A stretch of 8,861 bases of DNA from Planctomycetota bacterium. GTDB taxonomy: Bacteria; Planctomycetota; UBA8742; SKZP01. Of the stretch, positions 1-7,347 are shown piece by piece. The stretch lies in the NCBI GenBank assembly GCA_007127275.1, contig SKZP01000449.1, positions 1-8,861 on the forward strand. The letters are read 5' to 3'. A program made the position numbers and the translations under genes. The notes beneath the pieces were generated by a model, which was given only the letters and a program-made list of their open reading frames with translations, had not been told where the DNA came from and did no database searches. Within the stretch, counting starts at the first letter, position 1. Each line of letters starts with the position of its first letter.

Positions 1-3000
1 CATCTCCATCAGCTCGGGGTCGTCGCGACCTTCCTCGGTGTAGCGCGGAATCAACCAGTCAATGCGGTCGCGAGCGCCGTCGAGGAGCTCGATCGCCTCG
101 GCATACTCGCCACCGTCGCCCGCCTGCCGCGCCTCTTCGAGGCTGATGTGCACGAGTCGGCGGGCCGGCTCGGTCTCGGCGCGGAAACGGTCCTCGAGGA
201 TGGCGGGGACGCGCTCGCGCAAGGCCAGCTGCGTCGCGAAGACGTCCGCCGAGTGCGCGAGGTCCTCGGCGGCCTGTTCGTAGAGCTTTCGAGCCTCGTC
301 ACGGGTGGCCTCTTCGTCGAACAACGCCGCAGCCCGCTCGAGACGGTGGTGGCCTCGCCAGTAGCCCAACCACGCCGGCGCGATCAGCGCACGTTCCGTC
401 ACGCGGTTGCGCATCTCGTACCCGCGCTGCTTGTCGTAGTGGTGCAACTCCCACGGCGCGACCGCCGTATACGGATGAGGCCGACCGTCCTCTTGCCACA
501 TCCCCTCGAAGAGCAGCCGTTCGTACAGCGAAGCAAGCTCCTCCCACCGCTCGACCTTCTCCTCGACCGGCACCTCCGGGTCGTCGTTTGCGGCCAACGC
601 GTCCTCATACGGCGCGTCGCCGGAGGCCACCCGCAAGTACCACATGGCATGCGGCAACGCCTCGTTGGCCAAACGCCGCTCCTCGGCGAACTCCTCGCGG
701 TCGAGTTCGTGCTCCGTCGCGTCGAGCACGCGCAACGCCACCTCGCGCACCCGCTCCCAATTCGGCGCGCGTTCCGCCAGTTCGCTTTCCAGATCTTCGA
801 CGTCGGACGCAAGCGTCGCACGGTTGCCGGCGCGGGTGACGGCGACTTCCGCTTCCTCGAGCAATGCCTGCGGATCCCGCTCGGCGGGCAGTGGCAACTC
901 GTACTGTTCGATCAATGAAAACGCCGCTTCCATTTGCGCCTTGACTTCGCGGGCGGCGGAGGGGTCGACTCGCACCTCGGAATCCTCCTGCATCCGCGCA
1001 AGCATCGCCTCGGCGTTCGCGAAGACGCGCTCGGCCCACGGGGTACGCAACGCGTCGCGAGCGTCGGTCACCTCGCCGAGCGGGCCCTCGAAGGGTCGCC
1101 GCTCCGTTTCCGGGTCAACGACCGCCGAGATGGTCTCCAAGTGCTCCTCGGCGCGGACGAGCGCCTCGTAGGTGGCGCGGAAGTCCGGCTCCTCTTGCGC
1201 CTCCTCAGCCTGCCACCAAGTTTCCAAGGCGCGGTGCAAACTGCTGCGGTAGCTGATCAGCGAGGAAAGCAAGCGGCTGAAGTTCTCCCGTGCCTGCTCG
1301 TGCTCGTCGAAGCGCTGCCAATGCTGCAATTGGGTGCGCAACCGCTCGATCCCTTCGGCGAAGCCGGCGAGATCCTCGCGCCAGCTTTCGCGCTCGGGAA
1401 AGCCGGCAAGGAGCTCATTCGTCTCGCTGATGAAGCGTTGGACCGACCACAATTCCGCCGGCGGCTGTTCCAGCCAGACCGTCACGGCTTCGATCGTTTC
1501 GGCAACCCGCGACTCGACGTCGTCGGTGACCCAGTCGCGCTCGAGGTATTTTTCGAATTGTGCCGTGAGCTCGGCGAGGCGAGCTTCGGCTTCGGCGCGA
1601 TCTTCGCTTGACCGCGCGGCACGCACCTGGTCGCGCATGCCAATGAGCGCTTGCCGTGCCTCGGCGAGGCGCACGTCGAAGGCCCCTTCAATCTCCTGCT
1701 GCGCCTCCTCGATCATCCCGCGATGCTCGCGGTATTCGCCCGACTGCAGCAACTCGGCGAGGCGAGCGAGGGCCGGGCGGTATTGCTCCTCTTCCTCCGC
1801 CAACTCCCGTGCCTCGTCAATGGCGACGAGCAAACTCTGCGGCGGCTCGACCACGTCGTCCTCATCCTCGACAGGCGGCTGCTCGTCCGCGGTGTCGAGG
1901 CCGATCAGTTGCGGATTCGTGAAAACGACAACCCCGGCGACGAGCACGACAAGACCGGCCGCCGCGGCGAGTGCCCGGCCGAGCGAGGAGCGCGGCTGCG
2001 CCTGGAACTCGCCCGAGCCGCGACCGGAGAAGCCCTTGCCGCTGACGGCAAGGCTGCGGTCGGTCTTTTCCTCGGCCGCTTTCGCCTGCACCTGAACGTC
2101 GACGTCCGTCTCTTCTTCCTTCGGCCCGGTCGGCTCGGCCGGAACCTCCGGCTCGGGGGCCGTGGCGGCGCTGGCCGCGCTCGGCTCGCCAAAGCCGCCG
2201 AAGCCCACTGCGTCGTCCTCCGGCTCGTTGATCCGTGCCGGCGAGTCGTACCCGGCGGCGGTGTGCGTCATCCACGACTCGCTACCCGCGTACTCCTCCG
2301 TCGGCGCAGGGGCGGTCGTCGCCTCGCCGGTGTCTTCGACGACGGTGCCGTCGAGCGCCGGCATATCTTCGGTGCCGACCGGGCCGCCAGTGGTTTCGCG
2401 TTCCTTCTCGAGATCCTCGACCACCGCGCCGCCGAGCGCCCCGGCAATGTCCGCGTCGACATCTGTCGCCGAGGCCTCGGAGTGTGCACCGCTGGAGTCG
2501 AACGGTTCATGCGCGCTGCCGGACCATTCTTCCTCGGCTCCCCACTCGTCGTCCTGGTCTCCGTCATCGCCGAACGGGTCCTCATCCGCTGCCACCGCGC
2601 CGGGGCCGTCGCCAAAGTCCGGCGCCGGACCGAAGGGGTCGTCCATCCCGCCGCCGAAGGGGTCCGCCTCGGCCCCCGCCTCGAACGGCGCGCCACCGAA
2701 CGGCTCCGTCGGCGCCGGTGTGTCGTCGAAGGGGTTGTCGGCGCTGCTCGCACTGGCGAACGGGTCCTCGGCGGAGGCTCCGAACGGATCTCCGGCGACG
2801 CCGTCCTCGGGCATCGGTGCCGTGCCGAACGGATCCTCACCGGCCGGCGGCGCACTTGCCGAGCCGAACGGGTCCTCGCCAAAGAGTCCCGCGTCGTGTT
2901 GCGTTGCCGAGTATCCGCTGCCGAACGCCTCCTCTCCAATGCCAGTGGCGAACGGATCCGCCTCGGCGCCGACCGTCCCTTCGGTTTGAGTTGCGCTGGC

Positions 3001-4188
3001 GAACGGGTCGTCGGAAAGCGAGTCGCCAAACGGGTCGCCGTCGCTGTCCGGCGCCGCCGGTGCGACGCTGTCGCCAAACGGATCCTCGTTGTCCCAGTCG
3101 CCGCCGGCGGTTGCACCCGCACTGGAGTCAGCGAACGGGTCCTCCTCCAGAGACGAGCCGAACGGATCCCCGCCTGGGGAGGACGCGAACGGATCTCCCT
3201 GGGGCGCTCCACCCCCTTGCTCGGCGAAGGCGTCCTCGTCGGCGCCCCACGTCGCATCCGCTGCGCCGAGGTCGCCGAGGTCGCCGAGATCCCCGAAGTC
3301 GCCGTCACCGAAGTCGCCGAAGTCGCCGGCGGTCGCCCCCGCATCCGGTTGGGCAAACGGATCCCCGGGGTCGTCACCAAAGGGGTCGCCTGCCGCGGGG
3401 GGGGCGTCGGTAAGTGTCTCCCCGAACGGGTCCGCACCGCTTTCGGGCGAGGCGAACGGATCCTCGCTGTCCCACCCGTCGCCTGGAAGCGCATCCGCAA
3501 GGGGCGGCGGTTCCACCTCCATGGCACTGGGGTCGGCCGCGGCCGGCATGTCGACGAACGGACCGCCGGTGTCCCCCGCATCGGCGGCACCGAACACGTC
3601 CTCCGCGAAGCCGGAGGCTTGCTCCGCACCCGCGTCGCTGGGCTCATCAAGCCCCCAGGCCGCCTCTTCCGGCGTCGGCGCCGCCGCGGCCGCTTCTGGC
3701 GCCGGCGCAGGTTCCGCTTCCGCTTCCGCTACCGCTTCCGGCGCAGGCTCCGGCGGCGTGGCGAGCTCAAAGGTCGCCCGGTCCTTCTCGGTGATCGGGT
3801 CGTCGGGATTGGCGCGCGTCACCTTTTTCAAGCCGAGGTCGCCACGCACCATCAGGTTGTCGATACGGTCAGGAATACTAAGCAGCGAGTCCCCTTCGGG
3901 GCTGCGGTACTTCTTCTTCGGATTGAAATTGTGAATGTTGTAGCGCTTGTTGGTGCTCGGATCCTGCACAATCTGGACCTGCTGGTGGTACAGGATCTGC
4001 AGCGCCTGCTCCATGGTCAGGTACTCTTTGCCCACCATGATTGCGCCGATGTAGATGTGTTTGCCGCCTTGGTTCTTGCGAACCTGCTGCTGGAGTTTGA
4101 CGCACTCGCCGACTTGTTCCTCGGTTGCAAAGCCGGCGAGGATGGCGAGTTGGCCGAACAGCCTGCGGGGTGTGGAGGCCTGCGTCAT
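1..4188 (-). CDS. Giant membrane-anchored DPF-repeat protein with MshEN-like N-terminus (3' end outside window)
   Basis: The frame runs 1,396 codons from ATG at 4188 to the window edge without a stop. A GGGAG ribosome binding site lies 8 bases before the ATG. Residues 10-34 (LFGQLAILAGFATEEQVGEC...) and 46-70 (YIGAIMVGKEYLTMEQALQI...) are two related helical hairpins like those of the N-terminal domain of type II secretion and pilus ATPases (MshEN family), but no ATPase domain follows. Residues 146-180 are Ala/Pro/Glu-rich. Residues 242-563 hold 18 DPF motifs in acidic, Gly/Ser-rich sequence, probably disordered. Residues 739-756 form one membrane helix, with Arg733 and Arg738 before it and acidic sequence after it, so the N-terminus should be cytoplasmic. 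From about residue 775 the chain is charged and helical, like coiled coils or TPR-type bundles, with an aromatic-rich patch near 1233-1262. The function is not recognised; an envelope scaffold is my inference. The gene call is firm, the role is not. Confidence 0.9.
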   Translation of the reverse strand, partial: MTQASTPRRLFGQLAILAGFATEEQVGECVKLQQQVRKNQGGKHIYIGAIMVGKEYLTMEQALQILYHQQVQIVQDPSTNKRYNIHNFNPKKKYRSPEGDSLLSIPDRIDNLMVRGDLGLKKVTRANPDDPITEKDRATFELATPPEPAPEAVAEAEAEPAPAPEAAAAAPTPEEAAWGLDEPSDAGAEQASGFAEDVFGAADAGDTGGPFVDMPAAADPSAMEVEPPPLADALPGDGWDSEDPFASPESGADPFGETLTDAPPAAGDPFGDDPGDPFAQPDAGATAGDFGDFGDGDFGDLGDLGDLGAADATWGADEDAFAEQGGGAPQGDPFASSPGGDPFGSSLEEDPFADSSAGATAGGDWDNEDPFGDSVAPAAPDSDGDPFGDSLSDDPFASATQTEGTVGAEADPFATGIGEEAFGSGYSATQHDAGLFGEDPFGSASAPPAGEDPFGTAPMPEDGVAGDPFGASAEDPFASASSADNPFDDTPAPTEPFGGAPFEAGAEADPFGGGMDDPFGPAPDFGDGPGAVAADEDPFGDDGDQDDEWGAEEEWSGSAHEPFDSSGAHSEASATDVDADIAGALGGAVVEDLEKERETTGGPVGTEDMPALDGTVVEDTGEATTAPAPTEEYAGSESWMTHTAAGYDSPARINEPEDDAVGFGGFGEPSAASAATAPEPEVPAEPTGPKEEETDVDVQVQAKAAEEKTDRSLAVSGKGFSGRGSGEFQAQPRSSLGRALAAAAGLVVLVAGVVVFTNPQLIGLDTADEQPPVEDEDDVVEPPQSLLVAIDEARELAEEEEQYRPALARLAELLQSGEYREHRGMIEEAQQEIEGAFDVRLAEARQALIGMRDQVRAARSSEDRAEAEARLAELTAQFEKYLERDWVTDDVESRVAETIEAVTVWLEQPPAELWSVQRFISETNELLAGFPERESWREDLAGFAEGIERLRTQLQHWQRFDEHEQARENFSRLLSSLISYRSSLHRALETWWQAEEAQEEPDFRATYEALVRAEEHLETISAVVDPETERRPFEGPLGEVTDARDALRTPWAERVFANAEAMLARMQEDSEVRVDPSAAREVKAQMEAAFSLIEQYELPLPAERDPQALLEEAEVAVTRAGNRATLASDVEDLESELAERAPNWERVREVALRVLDATEHELDREEFAEERRLANEALPHAMWYLRVASGDAPYEDALAANDDPEVPVEEKVERWEELASLYERLLFEGMWQEDGRPHPYTAVAPWELHHYDKQRGYEMRNRVTERALIAPAWLGYWRGHHRLERAAALFDEEATRDEARKLYEQAAEDLAHSADVFATQLALRERVPAILEDRFRAETEPARRLVHISLEEARQAGDGGEYAEAIELLDGARDRIDWLIPRYTEEGRDDPELMEM
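2500..3465 (-). repeat. DPF motif repeat region inside the giant gene
   Basis: This stretch encodes residues 242-563 of the giant protein. I count 18 DPF tripeptides, usually as [EGAD]-DPF-[GA]-[SDTE], plus one NPF, two EPF, one APF and degenerate forms such as EAFG and DAFA. Spacing varies from about 7 to 40 residues, so it is a motif array rather than a strict tandem repeat. On the plus strand it appears as recurring gaacgg(a/g)tcctc-like blocks. Multivalent short motifs in an acidic, Gly/Ser-rich background usually indicate a docking segment for a folded partner. No candidate partner is seen in this window. Confidence 0.88.
3265..3327 (-). repeat. Nine-base tandem repeat encoding GDF/GDL units
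   Basis: About seven copies of a nine-base unit (gccgaggtc or gccgaagtc on the plus strand, one interrupted by a six-base insertion) encode residues 288-308 of the giant protein as Gly-Asp-Phe and Gly-Asp-Leu triplets. The unit keeps the reading frame, so copy number can change without breaking the gene. It lies inside the DPF motif region and was probably made by slippage. Confidence 0.75.
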
Positions 4189-4614
4189 CGGGGAAACTCC
4201 CAAATCAAAGGGCGCAGCGGCGCAGCCGAAGCGAAAGGCGAGACGACGCCTCGGTTCCGCATGTCATGACATGGGGGAGCCGTCGTCGAATCCTGTCGTC
4301 CCGTGGAAACGAAAGGGGGCAAATACCAAGCTCAACGGCGTTCAGCCTACCGGATATGGGTGACAAATCAACACTGTCCTCTCCTTGGCCAGAGCACGAG
4401 CCTCCCACACGCGTTCGGAATCCGTCCCTGTTGCCGTGCCGGCCCGCCCTTCGTCCGAGAACCGCGCGTGGACCGCGCATCCTCACGTAGCGAAGGCAAC
4501 CGGCTCAAGGACGCCGCCGCCACCGCCGATGCAACAGGATGCACAGGATGGAACGCAAAGAACCACAACGACGTAACCACGAAGCGACACGCTCGCCCGC
4601 CGAGAGGGACGCCC
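4189..4614. other. Divergent intergenic region
   Basis: These 426 bases separate the starts of the giant minus-strand gene and the FtsB-like plus-strand gene, so both promoters probably lie here. I see no convincing coding sequence: open frames crossing it lack a ribosome binding site and read as low-quality composition. No clear -35/-10 pair stands out. On the minus strand a TTGATT followed 16 bases later by TAGGCT (around 4343-4370) is a poor sigma-70 match and I do not call it. The region contains a perfect palindrome at 4260-4273 and a short direct repeat ACAGGATG at 4534-4541 and 4543-4550. Confidence 0.6.
4260..4273. promoter_or_regulatory. Perfect 14-bp palindrome, possible operator
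   Basis: CATGTCATGACATG is its own reverse complement and ends sharply, since the next flanking pair does not match. It sits 71 bases before the giant gene's start codon, between two divergent genes, where a dimeric regulator could act. No regulator gene is visible in the window and the site is seen only once, so a role is inference. A 14-bp perfect palindrome could also occur by chance in a region of this size. Confidence 0.3.
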
Positions 4615-4962
4615 ATGACTCGCAGCCTCACTTCGCAGCGCAACGCCACCCACCTTGGCTCCGCGTCCTCGATTACGCTGCCGGTGCAACCGCGCCCCGA
4701 CCGGCGGCCGGAGTACCTCGGCATGGGGTTGTTCTGGAGCGGCGTGTTGGTGATCGTCGTGGCGACCCTGCTGATGTATTGCTGGCCCGCCGCCGAGCGG
4801 ATCCGCAACTACCAGTCCGCGCTCGACGAGGCCGAGGCGGAGTTGGAGCAAGTCCGCGCCACGCATGCCGCACTGGAGTTGGAACGCGAAGCGCTCGACG
4901 ACCCCTTCACCGTCGAGTGGATCCTGCGCCGTGAGCACAACTGGCAGCCCACCGAGAAGTGA
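4615..4962 (+). CDS. FtsB/DivIC-like septum formation initiator protein
   Basis: The product has 115 residues. ATG at 4615 is chosen because GAGAGGG lies about six bases before it; an in-frame ATG far upstream at 4303 has no such site and would add an unlikely basic leader. A short Arg/Pro-containing cytoplasmic tail (1-35) is followed by one membrane helix (about 36-58) and a heptad-like charged segment (60-95, with ELEQV and LELERE). It then has the DP-x-x-x-E-x-x-x-R motif (DDPFTVEWILRRE, 95-107) that follows the coiled coil in FtsB and DivIC. Those proteins form a complex with FtsL and FtsQ/DivIB that activates septal wall synthesis. Length and order of parts fit the family, but sequence this short and helical can mislead. 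The C-terminal tail is brief. The gene diverges from the giant gene and stands alone, with no other division gene beside it. Confidence 0.68.
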   Translation: MTRSLTSQRNATHLGSASSITLPVQPRPDRRPEYLGMGLFWSGVLVIVVATLLMYCWPAAERIRNYQSALDEAEAELEQVRATHAALELEREALDDPFTVEWILRREHNWQPTEK

Positions 4963-5142
4963 AGGAGCTGTCAGCAAATACCCTCCGAAGTGAGCGTCAC
5001 GAGCGAAGGCTGTGCAATGCGTACTGGAGGAAGTTGAGCAGCAGAAACATGGCCGTAGCCACGTTGAGCAGCGGAAACGACGACAACGAAGCACCGTCGA
5101 GCGGAGGTGCTCAAATTCGGAAGGTAGTTTCTGACAGCTCCT
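4963..5142. mobile_element. 180-bp MITE-like element or deleted insertion sequence
   Basis: The ends, 4963-4989 and 5116-5142, are inverted repeats matching at 24 of 27 positions, including twelve identical outer bases (AGGAGCTGTCAG). The interior is too short for a transposase. On the minus strand a 37-codon open stretch (5110 to 4997) ends in TGA just inside the left repeat and reads as hydrophobic sequence (LLNVATAMFLLLNFLQYALH). That is the position of a transposase 3' end in many insertion sequences, so it may be a remnant; I cannot assign a family. The interior also has a 16-base direct repeat with one mismatch, GTTGAGCAGC(A/G)GAAAC, at 5033-5048 and 5063-5078. I see no target-site duplication. 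The element starts on the base after the FtsB-like stop codon and may act in RNA as a long hairpin. Confidence 0.65.
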
Positions 5143-5289
5143 ACGGTGCCCAAGGGGGCGACCGTTTTCACGACTTGGAGATGCGCACGGTGTGGCGGTC
5201 GTACCCTGGCCCTTTCGGTTTCAGGAATGGTACAAGGCCGCCGATACCCACGAGCCGAACACGACGCGAGCGATCAGCGAGGCCCCGCG

Positions 5290-7059
5290 ATGGCTGAAAC
5301 GACTTCCTCCGCCACCAGCGCCGCCAACGAGTCAAACAACATCAGCAACGGCACCGCCGAGGACAACGGCAATGCCGCCGCCCCGACGCCCCCGCAAGGC
5401 GTGACGACGATCAAGCCGGCCGACTTCCACCCGCCGTTGCCGCTCGAGAGATTCGTGCTCCACGAGGCGCCGGACGAAGAGGAAGGGATGCCTGCGGACG
5501 TCGCCATTGTCGGCGGCGGCCCGGCCGGCCTCGCCTGCGCGATTGAGCTCGCCCGCCTCGTGCGCCGCGACCCGGAACTCGACGAGGACGAGGTCGAGAT
5601 TGCCGTGCTCGAAAAGGCCGGCGAACTCGGCGAGCACAGCCTCTCCGGTGCGGTGGTCAATCCGGTCGCCTTCCGCGAACTCTTCCCGGACCTAAAAGAC
5701 GAGGACTTTCCCTTCCGTGGGCCCGTGCCGCACGAGAAGGTGTATTTTCTAACCGGCAAGCGGGCCTGGCGCGTGCCGACGCCGCCGACCATGCGCAACC
5801 GCGGCAACTACGTCGGCTCCCTTTGCGAGATGGTCCGCTGGCTCGGCGAAAAGGCGGAAGAGGCCGGCGTTACCGTGGTCACCGGCTTCCCGGCCGAGTC
5901 GCTGCTCGTCGAGGGAGAGCGCGTGCGCGGCGTGCGCACCGCCCCGGCCGGGCTTGAACGCGACGGCTCGCAAGGCAACACCTACGAGCCCGGCACCGAC
6001 ATCTCCGCCAAGATCACCGTACTTGCCGAGGGCGTGCGCGGCCACCTCACTCAGTCGTGGCTCGACTGGCAAACCGTGCGCGGCGAAAACCCGCAGATCT
6101 ACGCGCTCGGCGTCAAGGAGCTGTGGGAGGTGAAGCAGCCGCTCGACACCGTCGTGCACACGCTCGGCTGGCCGCTTGACAGCCACACCTTCGGCGGCTC
6201 CTTCCTCTATCCCATGGGGGAAAAGCAGGTCGCGCTCGGCCTCGTCGCCGGCCTGGATTATCCGAACGCGCGCTTCGACATTGCCGTGGCCTTTCAGCGC
6301 ATGAAGGAACATCCGCTGTTTCGCAAGGTACTCGAAGGGGGCGAGATGCTCGAGTGGGGGGCGAAGTCGATCACCGAAGGTGGCTACTTCTCCTTGCCCG
6401 CGCGCCGTCACGGCGACGGCTGCCTGCTCGTCGGCGAGTCGGCCGGCTTCGTCGACGTGCCGAGCCTCAAGGGGATCCACTACGCGATGCACTCGGGGAT
6501 CCTCGCGGCGCGGACCATCTTCGAGGCGCTGAAGAAGGGGGACACGTCGAAAGACGCGCTCGCCGGCTACGACACAGCCTGCGACGAAAGCTACATCATC
6601 CGCGACCTTTACCGGACGCGGAACATGCGCCTTGCCTTCAAGCACGGCTTGATCCGCGGTGGGGCTGCCGCGTCGGTGATGATGCTCTCCAGCGGAGCAT
6701 TGCTCGGCGACCGCATTCCCATGCACGACGACGCCTGGGCCGAGCGCGCCGCGAAGAAGAGTGTCGCGCAAGGCTACACCCCCGACGGCACGCTCACCTT
6801 TCCGAAGCTCGACGCCGTCTTCAAGTCCGGCAACACCACCCGCGACGACATCCCACAGCACCTTGTCGTCGGCGACAGCGTCCCGCCGGAGCTCGCCGAC
6901 TTCTACGCCGGCATGTGCCCCGCCGGCGTCTACGAGCGTGAGGGCGACAAGCTTGTCGTGAACGCGCCCAACTGCGTGGACTGCAAAGCCACCGACGTCC
7001 TCGGTCCGCGCTGGACGCCTCGCGAAGGGGGCTCGGGCCCCAAGTACCGCGGCATGTAA
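5290..7059 (+). CDS. Electron transfer flavoprotein-ubiquinone oxidoreductase, variant cluster site
   Basis: The product has 589 residues. It takes electrons from reduced electron transfer flavoprotein and passes them to quinone at the membrane, linking acyl-CoA and amino-acid dehydrogenases to respiration. ATG at 5290 has GAGG seven bases upstream; an in-frame ATG at 5146 lacks one and would add 48 poor residues. Residues 1-65 are a low-complexity acidic, Ser/Asn/Pro leader. The FAD site is VGGGPAG (74-80), then LEKAGELGEHSLSGAV (107-122). VGESAGFVDVPSLKGIHYAM (381-400) is the second family block. The C-terminus keeps CPAGVYE (543-549) and the EGGSGPKYRGM ending (579-589), so it is not truncated. 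The [4Fe-4S] motif, normally C...CxxCxxC, reads C543, C562, C565 and Thr568: the fourth cysteine is missing. No etfA, etfB or dehydrogenase genes are adjacent. Identification is confident; an intact cluster is not. Confidence 0.95.
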   Translation: MAETTSSATSAANESNNISNGTAEDNGNAAAPTPPQGVTTIKPADFHPPLPLERFVLHEAPDEEEGMPADVAIVGGGPAGLACAIELARLVRRDPELDEDEVEIAVLEKAGELGEHSLSGAVVNPVAFRELFPDLKDEDFPFRGPVPHEKVYFLTGKRAWRVPTPPTMRNRGNYVGSLCEMVRWLGEKAEEAGVTVVTGFPAESLLVEGERVRGVRTAPAGLERDGSQGNTYEPGTDISAKITVLAEGVRGHLTQSWLDWQTVRGENPQIYALGVKELWEVKQPLDTVVHTLGWPLDSHTFGGSFLYPMGEKQVALGLVAGLDYPNARFDIAVAFQRMKEHPLFRKVLEGGEMLEWGAKSITEGGYFSLPARRHGDGCLLVGESAGFVDVPSLKGIHYAMHSGILAARTIFEALKKGDTSKDALAGYDTACDESYIIRDLYRTRNMRLAFKHGLIRGGAAASVMMLSSGALLGDRIPMHDDAWAERAAKKSVAQGYTPDGTLTFPKLDAVFKSGNTTRDDIPQHLVVGDSVPPELADFYAGMCPAGVYEREGDKLVVNAPNCVDCKATDVLGPRWTPREGGSGPKYRGM

Positions 7060-7087
7060 TACGCTTCGAACAAGGCAAGCGCAGGGG

Positions 7088-7142
7088 GCAAGCCCTGCGA
7101 GGCGAGCCCGCGTGTTTCCGTCCTACTCCTCGCAGGGCTTGC
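7088..7142 (+). terminator. Hairpin after the ETF-QO gene, possible terminator
   Basis: Bases 7088-7102 pair perfectly with 7128-7142 (15 bp, GC-rich, 25-base loop), starting 29 bases after the ETF-QO stop codon. There is no run of T after it, so it is not a classic intrinsic terminator; it may stabilise the 3' end or pause polymerase. The left arm can also form a smaller hairpin, GCAGGG (7081-7086) with CCCTGC (7093-7098), which excludes the larger one. The rest of the spacer to 7347 shows nothing I can name. Confidence 0.4.
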
Positions 7143-7347
7143 GCGACGCGGGTGTGCCCTTGCTGTGCTCGCGGATTTCGGGCGGCTCGACGGAATTTGC
7201 CGTCACGCTAAAGAGGGATGCGAAGGCAGTCGATATTCCGGTGAGCGTGGGCACAGGCCCCCACCGTGAGTACGCGTGGCGCGGCCGCTACTGCCCGTCA
7301 ACACGGACCCATCTTGCGTGACCGATCCGATACGGAGAGAGACCACC

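Noticed and set aside
2268..3650. A 460-codon minus-strand frame with Arg/Pro/Ser-rich translation
   Set aside because: It is an out-of-frame shadow of the DPF region; the regular composition comes from the repeated codons of the true frame.
1651..4269. An 872-codon open frame on the plus strand opposite the giant gene
   Set aside because: Its translation is Arg/Val/Gly-rich without domains, it has no ribosome binding site, and it mirrors the third-position G/C bias of the minus-strand gene. The minus-strand frame shows real structure (hairpin domain, DPF motifs, membrane helix).
4534..4550. Short direct repeat ACAGGATG twice in the divergent region
   Set aside because: Two eight-base copies are too little to claim an operator; no similar sites were seen elsewhere in the window.
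4963..5142. CRISPR-like or RNA gene reading of the inverted-repeat element
   Set aside because: There is no array of spaced identical repeats and no tRNA or known RNA fold; long terminal inverted repeats fit a mobile element better.
5749..6861. A 370-codon minus-strand frame inside the ETF-QO gene
   Set aside because: It lies fully opposite a clear ETF-QO gene with family signatures and has no start signal or recognisable domain.
7088..7152. Possible pseudoknot: loop CCCGCGT (7107-7113) with ACGCGGG (7146-7152)
   Set aside because: The 15-bp stem is too long to be spanned by the three- and four-base connectors, so both helices are unlikely to form together.
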